Shown: positions 10,501 to 18,297 of the stretch, piece after piece
Position numbering within the stretch: position 1 is the first letter of the stretch
Layout: each line of letters opens with the position of its first letter
Assembly (NCBI GenBank): GCA_016211215.1
Contig: JACQSR010000020.1
Location: forward strand, 1 to 40,609
Reading direction: 5' to 3'
Origin: Candidatus Woesearchaeota archaeon
GTDB lineage: Archaea > Nanobdellota > Nanobdellia > Woesearchaeales > JACQSR01
Length of the DNA stretch: 40,609 nucleotides
Made by a program: the position numbers and the translations under genes
The notes under the pieces: model-generated
What the model was told of the DNA's origin: nothing
Seen by the model: the letters and a program-made list of their open reading frames with translations, nothing else
The model's database searches: none

Positions 10501-13500
10501 GGAACCAATTCTGCAAGCGGCTACACCCAGGATTATTCCGGATACAATAACAGCGGAGTCGTAATTAACGCAACCTGGAACGCAACCGGGGGCTTTGACG
10601 GCAAGGGTGCATATCTGCTCAACTCATCATCCTACATAGTCCTATTTGACAAGAACTCATTAAGCCCCAACTCAGGCAACTGGTCATTGAGTATGAGGCT
10701 TAAGACTTCTGTGGGAGTTGGAAACCTCTTCAATCACAGGTCCAACAGCGGCAATAATAATGGCCATCAAATTTCAATTACCTCAGCTGTGCCCGAGATT
10801 ACTTACACGATGGATTGGGGAGTCCCGCTGACTCAAACCCAGTTTTCAGGCACTATTCTTGATGACAAATGGCACAATATAATAATCACTCTGGACAGGA
10901 AAGGCAACCAAACAATTTACGTTGACGGCAGAAAAGGGAACTCTACAGATATTAGCGTCAATAATGCCACCGCCTTAAATCCCGGCGTGAATTTTATATT
11001 AGGCACCAGCCAAACACTCAATAGCTTCATCAACGGAAGCCTTGACGAATTAATGATTTTCAACAGGACACTGTCTGAATCAGAAATTTATGCAATCTAC
11101 ACAAACCAGACAAATGTGTTAACGAACGACGTGGCAAAAGGGGGTGAAGTGTGGTATGCAAATGTAACCCCCAACGACGGCACTGCCGACGGAAACTCCC
11201 TGTCAAGCAACCAGATTGCCATTCAGAGCACTCCCCCGACACATTCAACGCCAATATTAAACGCAACAGACAATCCGTCCAACACCACACTTGCGAACCT
11301 TACTGCATACAACCAGTCAACTTCGGATGCCGAGGGAAACTCTGTTAGGAACGTTTACAACTGGTTTGTCAACAATGTCTCGTATGCAATGATAAACTCG
11401 CCGCTGGAGGCCAGCCCCCTATTGCCAGCCTGGGTTCAGGATTACTCAGGAAATAATTATTCAGGAATAGGAAGCAATGTAACATGGAACTCAACAGGGG
11501 GATATGGTGGCGGAGGCGCATTGAAGTTCAACGACAGCAACAACCAGATAGACTATGGCGACATAGACATAAACAGGGGCAACTTTACAGTCATGGCAAG
11601 AATATTCCAGGAGTTTTCGGAATCAGGCGGAGAACACCACATTATTAGTAAGTCGGGTGGAGGCGTCTCGTCAGGGTCTTTTGCCTTGACACTTTACAAC
11701 GGACAGCCGCAGTGGTATGTGTGGATTGGCGGCACAAGGTACTCAAAAGCTGCAGGCAGCATAAGCCTCAGGAGATGGACTCACCTTGCAGGAGTCTACA
11801 ACGGAACACACCTTGCAGTTTACCAAAACGGAGCCCAGCAGGGAACTGCAACGGCAATAACCGGCTTGGTAACTGCCAGTACAGACAAGATTACAGTTGG
11901 CTATGGCTCATCACAGCAGGACTGGGTTGGCTACATCGACGACATCATGATTTTAAATAGAAGCCTGTCATCTGCTGAAATTAGGGCTGTATACAACAAC
12001 CAAAGCTACATACTCCAGAGCCAGGCAAAACAGGTTGTTGGCGAAACCTGGTGGGCTAATGTAACGCCTAACGACGGATATTCAGACGGAAATTCCCTCA
12101 AGAGCAACGAGCTGACAATCTTAAATGCGGTTCCAACTGCAACAAATGTAAAGATAAACACCACAGATAATCTAAACAGGACAAACGGCACAATTCTTGG
12201 GTTCTTTGACTATTCCGACGCTGAAGGAAACGCACAGGTGAGAAACGAAACAAGGTGGTTCATCAACTACACCGCAATAACTGCATACGACAACCTGACA
12301 ACCCTTAGTGAAACAAACAGCACCCAGGGCTACAACTTCACGTTCTCCGCAAGGGTATTTGACGGAACAGACTGGAGCGAATGGGCAAACTCAACAACAA
12401 TGCTGATAGTGAATTATGTCCCGACACACACTGCCCCAATCCTGAATGCAACAGACAGCAACCAGAACCTCACGACTGCCAACTTAACAGCATACAACCA
12501 GTCAACTTTTGATTTGGATAATGGGGTTAAGAACATCTACAACTGGTTTGTCAACAACAAAAGCATGGCTGTATTGAATCTGCCCTTTGAGAATCACCCT
12601 AACTCTGCCTCAGAGGCGCTTGATTATTCAGGATACAACAACAATATGACTGTAGTTGGATTGACTTTCAACTCCACTGGCGGGTATGATGGGCGTGGTG
12701 CATACGAGTTTCCCGGAACAGGATACATGGCAATCAACGCCACAAATGGGAATCTGAGCGCCTTAAACAACATAACATTCCTTGCATGGATAAAATCATA
12801 CGACCTTGTGGGGGCATTGCCGATTGCATACAGATTCGGCGGTCCGGATTACATTTTCAGAACTAATGCCCAAAAGCTGGATTTATACTGGGGTGTTGAT
12901 GTAGGGCAGGCGCAAACAGGCAATGTTATCACTTCTTCCAGCAAATGGTATCAGGTTGGATTTTCAAGGCCAAACGCGCAGGGAAACTCAAATGTGAAGA
13001 TTTATGTCAACGGAGTTAATGTTTCTCTGACAACATATGGTGCACCGGCAAATATAACCGACAATAGGAACGCACTGTGGATAGGGAGGTATGGAACTGG
13101 AATGTTCAATGGAAAGATAGATGAGGTTATGCTATTCAACAGGACTTTAAGCCCGGAGGAAGTGTTGGCGATTTACAACAATCAATCCAGCATAATGCAG
13201 AGTTTTGAAACAAGAGTAGGTGAAACTTGGTCTGTGAATGTAACGCCTAACGACGGCGTTGCAGACGGAATTTCCCTCAAGAGCAACGATGTGAATGTTA
13301 TAGGCGATACAACCCCGCCGGCAAGCTCCGCAATAACCGTAAACAACACCGCACCATTAATAGGGATGAACATATTCCTTAACTGGACCGTGTCAGATAA
13401 CATGGGCCTTAACAGGACATGGCTGCAGATTCAGAATGGAACTGTAAGTTATAACATAACACCCATAGCAGTTGGAGGCCTTGAGGCAAATGCCAACTAC

Positions 13501-16500
13501 ACATACCCCGTTTTGGACGTAAGGGGAACTACCCTGAACTTTACTGTATTTGTGAATGACAGCGCAAACAACTTTGCAAGCTCAGCAGTGCTTCAGGTTG
13601 CAGTTGCAAACACGGCTCCAAATGCATCATCCCTCAAGATTAACACATCAGACAACCTAAACAGGACAAACGGCACAATTTTTGGGTTCTTCGGAATTTC
13701 AGATGCAGACAATGATGCAATGACAAGGAACCAGACAATGTGGTTCATCAACTTCACATACAACGCATCATATGACAACCTTACCATCCTCAATGAAACA
13801 AACAGCACAAAGGGCTACAATTTTACCTTCTCCGCAAGGGTTTACGACGGCTACAACTGGAGCGAGTGGACAAACTCAACAACGATGACAATTGCAAACT
13901 CACCCCCGGAGCACAACAACCCAATAATGAATGCAACAAACCCCAACAACACTACAGACGCAAACTTAACAGTTTACAACCAGTCCACGAGGGATTTGGA
14001 CGGTGATGGGGCAAAGAATATCTACAACTGGATTGTTGATAATAAAAGCATCGCCATACTGAATATGCCTTTCCTCCCAAATGCCGGAGATGCATCATTA
14101 CAGGTAGTTGACTATTCAGGTTACGGCAACAACGGCTCCGTAAGCGGTGCAGTCTGGAATACAACAGGAGGATATGGCGGCTCCGGCGGATATGAGTTCT
14201 ACGGCACAAACACCAACATAACAGTAAAGAACAACGGCTCGCTTAATCCCCCTAATCATTTGTCCATAAGCGTCTGGTTCAAATACAGGGAATTGAAGAA
14301 CAACAACTTCCTGTTCGCAAAATACGACGGAACAAATGTTCAGTACTCATTAAATGGCTACAGCCACGGCGGTCTTGCATTCTCCCTGGGAAAATCATCA
14401 GGCGGAAGCAGCGGAATAAACAGCGATGCAAGGCCATCTACACTGGGAAGATGGCACCACGTTGTTGCAACATTCAACAGCAGCCACCAGATTGCGCTGT
14501 ACATTGATGGTACCCTTGACAACACCGCTGCATTCCAATGGAATATGTCAACCACAAACGCAGGTCCCTTGGTGATTGGCGGCTATGCGGGTACTCCCCT
14601 TTATGGCTTCAACGGAACCATAAGCGACCTGAGGATTTACAACGCCACATTGTCCTTTGAAGAAGTAAAGGCTATATTCAGCAACAGAAGCGATGTAATT
14701 GCACAGGAGGAGACAACAGCAGGCCAGACATGGTGGGTCAACGTAACTCCCAATGATGGCGTTGAAGACGGAAACTCCTTGAAGAGCAACGAACTCACAA
14801 TAAGGGGCTATACTGACATAAACATGACATCACCGTTGAATGCTGCCACGAAGGCGCTTGCAAATGTCACCTTTAATTATGAGATAAACCAGAGCCACAT
14901 AACAGACTGCTCGCTTTACATCAACAGGACCGGCCAGTTCTCTGCATTGCAGAACGCAACAAACCCCGGCATAGGCGTTAAAAACTTCACGCTGGTTATG
15001 CGCAACGGAAAATATGTCTGGAACGTCTGGTGCAATACGACAACTAATGATGCATCATATTCCGGAACTAACTTCACGCTCACGGTTGACGTGCCCAACA
15101 TAGGTGTCTCCTACAGCACAGCCACCATGGGCAATAACTCAAACGTGAGCAGGAACTGGGTCTTTGTCAACCTAAGCGTTACTGCAACGGACCTCGCAAA
15201 CGTGTCATACAATCTCTTCAACTCCACAAGGCTTCTGATAAACACCTCATTTAGGGATGAGTCCACGAAGTTCCTCAACTTTACCAATCTTGCCGAGAAT
15301 ACTGTTTATTATTACAATGTAACTGTGGAAGACTATGCAGGAAACAAAAACTCGACTGAAACAAGGATTATTTCGCTGGATACCCTGACGCCCAACGTAA
15401 CCCTTTACAGCCCCATGCCGGTAAACTGGACTTCTGGAGGTCCATCCGTAATCTTCAACTGGTCTGTAAGGGACAACATGGATTTGAGCCTCGAATGCAA
15501 CACCACAATTGATGGAATTTCAAACCAGACATTCTTTAACGCAAACAACAGCTTCGGAAGCGTCCCGTACAACCTGTCAGGAGGCCTCCACACCCTTGCA
15601 GTATCCTGCTACGACGATGCGGGAAATATCAACTCATCTGATTCAAGGTCCTATGCCTCTGCCATCATAAATGTCTCTGCCCCGAGATTTGACGCCGTTT
15701 TCAAGCAGAATGAAAGTGTCACCATAACAATTTCAGTCCTCGAAGGCACCGGCTTCATAGGCAATGTTACCTTGTACATCTATAACACAACTTACCAGGC
15801 AACAAGCGTGTCTCCATCCCAATGGAGCCTCGGATACACTGTTGCCAACATAACTCCGCAGAAAATCAACATAACTGCAACCGCATACAACAACACCCTC
15901 GGAGGCGTGCTTAATTTCACGAGCGCAATAAGATTTAAGGTCAGCAAGGAAGGCTCAATTGCAGCACCCCTATACACCGCATTCTGCTCCAATGAAACTT
16001 ACACCACGAACTCAAGCAACATCACCATTGCAAACATAGTGGACATGGACAACCTGCTTGAAAGCATCAGCATAAACATCACCTCGCCTGACGGAGGCAT
16101 ATTCAATCCCGTTCAGTCCAGGAACTCAAGCGACAGCAACATGATAAATATAGTCAACTTCACCTATACTGCAAACAGCACCGGAATGCACAACATGACA
16201 GTTATTGCAATGGACATATCAAACCAGACTGTAAACAAGCAGGAGGTCTTTTATGTGAGCAATACCAGCCGGGCAGTTAACATAACCAACGCAGGATTTG
16301 ACAGCATTTCCCTAAAGGATGTCTGCCTCGGAAACACCATACACCAAAATCCAACATCAATATCCATACCCAACATATCTGCATATGACGTTGTGGCCCA
16401 GATCCCGAAGATTACGCTGACTGCAAGGAACTCGACGCTGGGCCAGGGCAACATTACCATTAACTTCACCCAGCGCACGACAGAATCGGCTCCTCCCTCA

Positions 16501-18297
16501 GGCCAGAGAAGGATAGACATGTTTGACCTCAATCTGAACAACACCTACAATAATGTCACCATTCTTTTCAACTACAGCTCGTTTTCGCACACCCTTACGC
16601 ATGAAAGCAACCTGAAGTTTTACAGGTGCGAGAATGAAACCAACTGCGCATTCGAGCAGCAGAACATGACGCTGAATTCAAGCGTAAAGACCATCACCAT
16701 GAACCTTCCTGCCCTCTCGAGGTACATACTTACGGAGCCTGCATTGACCACGCCGGAGCTTACAAAATCCCCGACAATTAACAGGATAAACGTGTCAAGG
16801 CTCTACACCGCAGTAAACGAAACCATAAACATAACCCTCGACATCAACTATACGCTGGGCATTGACAATCTTACGGTAACATTGAACGGCACGACATTGA
16901 CTTCAATATCATCCTCCAACAACAGCAACAACATGCGCTACTCGTACAACTACACCCCGGCATCAATTGGCACCTATGTAATCAGCGTGCTTATCATAGA
17001 TTCAAACACATTCAATGCAACCTCAACAAAGTCATTCAATTCCGATTACAGGCAGTCGTTTACAATAGACGCGCCGGGCGCCCAGACAATTACGGTATAT
17101 GACCTAAGCAACAACAACACAGTCGGGCAGGGCGCTCCCCTTGCAATCAACGACCCACCCGGAAAATACAACATTGAGATTGTAATCAACAAGACAAGGG
17201 TTATGGTAATTAATGCGTCCCTTAACAGCACGGTGTCAAGCGTGTTCAATTTAACCGACAGGGCAGAATCAATAACAGCGCCAACCGACAGGATAAACAT
17301 AGACCAGTTTGAGGCCAACACATCTATTGGCTTTGAGAACGTGCTCTTCTACTACAACTACACCAACCTAACATCTTCCATAACCAATGAGGGCAACCTT
17401 GAAGTTTTCAGGTGCACCAGCTCAGGCAATTGCACCTGGTCTGAGATAAATTCCGAAGTTAATACTTTAGCCAACATTTTGAGCTTCAACGTATCCAGCT
17501 TCTCGCTGTTTGATGTTGTGGAATCCATAAGGACGCAAAACACCATTGAGACTGTAATTGAGCCTGGTGGCGGCGGTGGAACCAGGACCATAATCAAAAA
17601 GGAGCCAGCGCTCGTCCAGCTCGAGATTAACACTGCGCCCGTGGTTACGCTGGGCCCAAAAGAAACCATAACTGTCCCCATAATCCTGAAGAACAAGGGG
17701 CAGTTCAACCTTACCGGAATTTACCTTGAATCGAATCCAAAGGACCCGTCTGTTAGCGCAGTTCTCGGGAAGAACAGCTTCGAGAGAATAGATATAGGCG
17801 AAACTGAAAAAACATCCGTAACCCTGTCATCGTTCGACCTATACAACGGAACCGAGGTAATATTGAAAGGCACTGTGCAGGAGCCTGCAATCGAGGACAC
17901 CCTTGCAATCATAATCCGCCCGACAATTCTTTACATGGAAACCGATGAGAGCAGGGCAGTTGAAAAGCTGAAGTTTGTTGGAGATATGTTTGAAAAGAAC
18001 CCTGAATGCCTTGAGCTGAGAGAAATGCTCGAGCTTGCCAACTCCGAGATAAAGAACGGCAACTACAAGAAGGCCACTGACATTCTTGACAAGACCCTTA
18101 ATGTGTGCAGGGACCTGATAAGCTACAGGAAGGAATCAAAAGCGCCATTCCTGAGCCCGGCATACATATGGGTGTACCAGGCAATTAATGCAATACTGCT
18201 CATGTTCATTTCAGTTGACTTCTACTTCAACCACTCCGATGGACTGAAGAAAAAGACAAGAAAGATGTGGGAGAGGATTAGAAAAAGGAAACATTAA
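1501..18297 (+). CDS. Giant LamG-repeat surface protein (5598 aa), membrane-anchored at both ends
   Basis: This is a single uninterrupted reading frame. Residues 14-32 form a membrane helix after a basic N-terminus. A short TGQV motif, a Cys-containing region and an Asp-rich DTDDDGVEKTDG loop follow. Residues ~318-412 look cadherin/Ig-like, and ~484-535 form a charged coiled coil. Residues ~783-4435 hold 11 LamG/concanavalin-like modules of about 300 aa. Each opens with a Pro-Thr-His/Gln linker and 'YNQST', has a 'VKNIYNWFV..' strand, a 'DGKGAY.F' strand, the hallmark 'GxIDEVMIFNRSLS', and ends 'WWANVTPNDG..DGNSLKSNEITI'. Extra Ig-like domains lie between modules 9/10 and 10/11 and over ~4440-5340. 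A Gly-rich hinge (~5354), a COG1470-like beta domain, a helical hairpin, a membrane helix (~5554-5576) and a basic tail close the protein. Asn-x-Ser/Thr sequons are extremely frequent, so heavy N-glycosylation is likely. LamG folds bind glycans or proteins, so an adhesin or cell-contact role is inferred. Translation starts within the AbrB-like gene. Confidence 0.9.
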   Translation: MEEGNSRRSERGRYLILIAALLAVGIILALFASNESSITGQVTLQKLSTYNESFGEQISENRELAFAPAVSGKLQSFRVSGSVGVNGSAKIYLVDGSDRYLAFDSHLLEYAPENLKQFGNAEFSSPELNSTGSDKMISPALKYNENSNFDTDDDGVEKTDGVIDFSVAPSTFNWGVDEENLCTRWQVYNYDSSESEIVCVGSEQCCLYAGHESLGGSWKNTFYLNYGKYGAGKRNFVRAQVVYFDYNASVDNPYVDFTFSSWAELRAVFTDDVVDFNDVCLETCALDLSSSVYSLNVEVDNTTLSLDSAKYGILEVLKNHAPVFAEIPDIRIVKNSTYALKLNVSEPDNDSYTLSYSSTDGNVTVEITNLTATITPAVGYTGTSYLTFLANDSESIGLSNYIKVDVFEEVDLSRRALIDNITQGFAVVGKPVRWTRRIELNESVSNLKLNISDDAFNISIKSGGEELTDKVTVVDKGVEKNATEYDRAKRLELIEREIDRLNELKRAHISDKEKLKELNLKLGNLQGERNRLTGFAIFELNGKGLLTRLFEWLSGDITGAVVAETPANDSGVEVIVQEAVSEIIVEYETPAPVSDEVKVSDSRKNISVSSSEHYENILAFTSIPELPREAIRLYQIVNGTRIQVDIYSFMDNDADGKIDEIYWIVPSLSKKDYEVDLQILTVQSYPIVGGNWTVDFTTIGRADLVITAVNGTAYDIDILPLGIMCGDTNKNYQYNGTSLKINNYQCDNITSYHTVKVLKAGHHTQEFRFGNVTDYAFNLAEQGTPVINMTDHPYNTTNANITAWNISSVNATKNIWNWFVNNQSFSIVNMPFENHTGDEFSEALDYSVNNNGTVMNNTIYNSTGGHDGRGAYVFNGTSNYINLGNDTPFQINGDITLSAWIKTNTNPEGGLSQTIISKWWDGTTRTYSLHIKDGFAYFSTGTTDDVTGANQVQGATMLNGTGWHHIAAVYNGSRNAIFVDGILHNSTAQTGRILNNTADLIIGMQPRKPSPTTNLLFPFNGTIDEVMVFNRSLSTQEIRALYENKTNLIVSPELTAGQTWWANVTPNDGVDNGDSKKSNEITIQAALNNYPPTHSTPILNATDHPSNTSSANLTVYNQSTSDLDGNSVKNIYNWFVDNQSIAVLNMPFENHTGDESLQAVDYSGYGNNGSVGGAVYNSTGGHDGKGAYQFNSTKNIIIPNNLNINLTSGYTISFWARTFGDIISYRGLIVRRSSTSASNASWEFNVNNVNIPYFCVHKDDLGDAVCATPSGGMTLNQWYYIVGVFNQSSVSIYVNGTLQNNNSYTGSIYYSNAPISIGGNTNTNFFNGSIDDVMIFNRSLSAAQIKALYENKTNLIVSQELTAGQTWWANVTPNDGIEDGNSLKSNEITIGAFSNSKPTQTAPIINATDHPSNSTSANLTVYNQSTSDLDGNNVKNIYNWFVDNQSIAVLNMPFENHTGDESLQAVDYSGYGFNSSINGSLYNSTGGYDGRGAYQFNGTTNFISLPKGVNVSSADFTFLLRFKSSEVSKTQYLISFASLTDDVPIVEIYTKNAVAGEFCGFVRYNDGTGPTSICTGVDDGATNGKWHTGALTKRGIEYTTYLDGQKLANKSSVVNQTSLSSFNIGRLNRLSGASGFFNGTIDEVMIFNRSLSPEQIRAIYLNQSNVLVQNETATGETWWINVTPNDGIEDGNSLKSNEITIGRQDPPTHTAPIINMTDYPTNSSSANITAYNQSTSDINGDSVKNIYNWFVDNQSIAVLNMPFENHTGDEALQVVDYSGYGFNGSINGSLYNSTSGHDGKGAYKFDGASTYINLTNRPSLTFTTQDFTISAWIYPVNLSNHLQIFSKGQYNAEGIYFATNADNKNLDFRTNQNSATQLTNSTGNSMSEANRWYHVAVTRDGSVATIYINGVNSTNFSASHINPASSSKSAMIGAYFDAVTQPFNGTIDDVMIFNRSLSSAEVKALYENKTNLIVSQELVTGQTWWANVTPNDGIEDGNSLKSNEITIGAFSNSKPTQTAPLINMTDFPLNSTSANLTAYNQSTTDTDGNNVKNIYNWFVNNQSFAVLNMPFEANGGSENSSTQDYSGYNNPGDVNATWNSTGGYDGKGAYFFDGTHSDHINIANSGSINFSASNRMTITAWINPNIKPRVNEIVIASGNYNGGVQSFYFAISNRTAAFGTTGLGFGYYDGSAWHSTATGDYGINTWQFVAGEYNGTHFSIYINGTLKNSTAWTGNLLSNAMSKTIGSYNSSGLYYYNWSGYIDDVMFFNRSLSAQEIKSVYTNKTNVIVSQELTAGQTWWANVTPNDGIEDGNSLKSNEITIQANAAPTHSTPILNATDFPTNSSSANLTVYNQSTSDVNEDKIKNIYNWFVNNESIAVLNMPFEANGGNEALQATDYSGYGNNGSVNGSSFTSTGGYDGKGAYIFDGKDDYMELPRNIVENLTNQITVEAWINQRGFDAGKNYEGVISKAAAVSTNMSFLIDLYDASQGCSGPSCIRFVMSTTGINSASAVFSGASFNTWYHVAGVYNGTNASIYINGTLVAVSAGITGDLHKNTNRTLIGAIYDTNNLNFRFNGTIDEIRIYNRSLSPDEIRAHYQNKTNLIVSQELAAGQVWYANVTPNDGYSDGNSLKSNEITIGAFANSKPTQTAPIINATDHPTNGTGANLTAYNQSTTDTDGNNVKNIYNWFRNGTSIAKLNMPFQANGGNNATDYSGNNNKVVVTNAVWNTTGGFDGKGAYYFDGATTRIEVLDNASVNTAQPITVELRVMPEGSLAGYRDLIGKGRTDPTNNLYLTLASGKVQNYNSITSTAELQLGKWYHIVYTADSVTESIYINGKLNVSEPTQYLGNEAGNLTLGMSPQGPATGEFYQGYIDEVRVYNYSMSSGQVRALYFNRTDVIDSSETRAGENWSVNITPNDGFEDGNSLGSNIMVIQNTPPTHATPILNTTDHPFNRTTANLTVYNQSTSDADGDKIKNIYNWFVDNKSIAVVNLPFEGGSASGTNSASGYTQDYSGYNNSGVVINATWNATGGFDGKGAYLLNSSSYIVLFDKNSLSPNSGNWSLSMRLKTSVGVGNLFNHRSNSGNNNGHQISITSAVPEITYTMDWGVPLTQTQFSGTILDDKWHNIIITLDRKGNQTIYVDGRKGNSTDISVNNATALNPGVNFILGTSQTLNSFINGSLDELMIFNRTLSESEIYAIYTNQTNVLTNDVAKGGEVWYANVTPNDGTADGNSLSSNQIAIQSTPPTHSTPILNATDNPSNTTLANLTAYNQSTSDAEGNSVRNVYNWFVNNVSYAMINSPLEASPLLPAWVQDYSGNNYSGIGSNVTWNSTGGYGGGGALKFNDSNNQIDYGDIDINRGNFTVMARIFQEFSESGGEHHIISKSGGGVSSGSFALTLYNGQPQWYVWIGGTRYSKAAGSISLRRWTHLAGVYNGTHLAVYQNGAQQGTATAITGLVTASTDKITVGYGSSQQDWVGYIDDIMILNRSLSSAEIRAVYNNQSYILQSQAKQVVGETWWANVTPNDGYSDGNSLKSNELTILNAVPTATNVKINTTDNLNRTNGTILGFFDYSDAEGNAQVRNETRWFINYTAITAYDNLTTLSETNSTQGYNFTFSARVFDGTDWSEWANSTTMLIVNYVPTHTAPILNATDSNQNLTTANLTAYNQSTFDLDNGVKNIYNWFVNNKSMAVLNLPFENHPNSASEALDYSGYNNNMTVVGLTFNSTGGYDGRGAYEFPGTGYMAINATNGNLSALNNITFLAWIKSYDLVGALPIAYRFGGPDYIFRTNAQKLDLYWGVDVGQAQTGNVITSSSKWYQVGFSRPNAQGNSNVKIYVNGVNVSLTTYGAPANITDNRNALWIGRYGTGMFNGKIDEVMLFNRTLSPEEVLAIYNNQSSIMQSFETRVGETWSVNVTPNDGVADGISLKSNDVNVIGDTTPPASSAITVNNTAPLIGMNIFLNWTVSDNMGLNRTWLQIQNGTVSYNITPIAVGGLEANANYTYPVLDVRGTTLNFTVFVNDSANNFASSAVLQVAVANTAPNASSLKINTSDNLNRTNGTIFGFFGISDADNDAMTRNQTMWFINFTYNASYDNLTILNETNSTKGYNFTFSARVYDGYNWSEWTNSTTMTIANSPPEHNNPIMNATNPNNTTDANLTVYNQSTRDLDGDGAKNIYNWIVDNKSIAILNMPFLPNAGDASLQVVDYSGYGNNGSVSGAVWNTTGGYGGSGGYEFYGTNTNITVKNNGSLNPPNHLSISVWFKYRELKNNNFLFAKYDGTNVQYSLNGYSHGGLAFSLGKSSGGSSGINSDARPSTLGRWHHVVATFNSSHQIALYIDGTLDNTAAFQWNMSTTNAGPLVIGGYAGTPLYGFNGTISDLRIYNATLSFEEVKAIFSNRSDVIAQEETTAGQTWWVNVTPNDGVEDGNSLKSNELTIRGYTDINMTSPLNAATKALANVTFNYEINQSHITDCSLYINRTGQFSALQNATNPGIGVKNFTLVMRNGKYVWNVWCNTTTNDASYSGTNFTLTVDVPNIGVSYSTATMGNNSNVSRNWVFVNLSVTATDLANVSYNLFNSTRLLINTSFRDESTKFLNFTNLAENTVYYYNVTVEDYAGNKNSTETRIISLDTLTPNVTLYSPMPVNWTSGGPSVIFNWSVRDNMDLSLECNTTIDGISNQTFFNANNSFGSVPYNLSGGLHTLAVSCYDDAGNINSSDSRSYASAIINVSAPRFDAVFKQNESVTITISVLEGTGFIGNVTLYIYNTTYQATSVSPSQWSLGYTVANITPQKINITATAYNNTLGGVLNFTSAIRFKVSKEGSIAAPLYTAFCSNETYTTNSSNITIANIVDMDNLLESISINITSPDGGIFNPVQSRNSSDSNMINIVNFTYTANSTGMHNMTVIAMDISNQTVNKQEVFYVSNTSRAVNITNAGFDSISLKDVCLGNTIHQNPTSISIPNISAYDVVAQIPKITLTARNSTLGQGNITINFTQRTTESAPPSGQRRIDMFDLNLNNTYNNVTILFNYSSFSHTLTHESNLKFYRCENETNCAFEQQNMTLNSSVKTITMNLPALSRYILTEPALTTPELTKSPTINRINVSRLYTAVNETINITLDINYTLGIDNLTVTLNGTTLTSISSSNNSNNMRYSYNYTPASIGTYVISVLIIDSNTFNATSTKSFNSDYRQSFTIDAPGAQTITVYDLSNNNTVGQGAPLAINDPPGKYNIEIVINKTRVMVINASLNSTVSSVFNLTDRAESITAPTDRINIDQFEANTSIGFENVLFYYNYTNLTSSITNEGNLEVFRCTSSGNCTWSEINSEVNTLANILSFNVSSFSLFDVVESIRTQNTIETVIEPGGGGGTRTIIKKEPALVQLEINTAPVVTLGPKETITVPIILKNKGQFNLTGIYLESNPKDPSVSAVLGKNSFERIDIGETEKTSVTLSSFDLYNGTEVILKGTVQEPAIEDTLAIIIRPTILYMETDESRAVEKLKFVGDMFEKNPECLELREMLELANSEIKNGNYKKATDILDKTLNVCRDLISYRKESKAPFLSPAYIWVYQAINAILLMFISVDFYFNHSDGLKKKTRKMWERIRKRKH
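4883..4998 (+). repeat. 116-bp block identical to 5801-5916 (LamG modules 2 and 3)
   Basis: By direct reading the sequence from 4883 to 4998 is the same base for base as 5801-5916, encoding KNIYNWFVDNQSIAVLNMPF and the following DYSGYG region. The first 74 bp also recur in module 4 (6730-6803). Flanking parts of the modules have diverged strongly. Confidence 0.85.
5801..5916 (+). repeat. Second copy of the 116-bp identical block (module 3)
   Basis: It is identical to 4883-4998. Immediately downstream, 5897-5955 matches module 4 (from about 6823 to 6881) with one difference, so module 3 is a mosaic sharing one flank with module 2 and the next with module 4. Confidence 0.85.
7612..7674 (+). 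repeat. 63-bp block identical to 9505-9567 (modules 5 and 7)
   Basis: The block encoding AYNQSTTDTDGNNVKNIYNW is base-identical at 7612-7674 and 9505-9567 but not in module 6 between them. This supports a two-module duplication or a gene-conversion event. Confidence 0.8.
9505..9567 (+). repeat. Second copy of the 63-bp identical block (module 7)
   Basis: It is base-identical to 7612-7674. After it the two modules part: module 5 continues VNNQSFAVL and module 7 continues RNGTSIAKL. Confidence 0.8.

Larger units (their letters stand above)
3847..14814 (+). repeat. Array of 11 LamG-type modules inside the giant gene
   Basis: Module starts, taken at the Pro of the Pro-Thr-His/Gln linker (or its equivalent), are about 3847, 4774, 5692, 6619, 7543, 8482, 9436, 10312, 11236, 12421 and 13906. 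Units are about 0.9 kb. The longer steps to modules 10 and 11 contain inserted Ig-like domains (one near 12130-12420, two near 13310-13900). Modules 3, 5 and 7 share an Asn-Ser-Lys-Pro-Thr-Gln-Thr-Ala-Pro linker, whereas modules 2, 4, 6 and 8-10 have Pro-Thr-His. This alternation suggests that part of the array grew by two-module duplication. Confidence 0.85.

Noticed and set aside
1501..18297. Giant frame as an assembly or frame artefact
   Set aside because: Domain order is regular, the reading frame stays open over all eleven modules and intervening Ig-like domains, and both ends carry plausible membrane helices.
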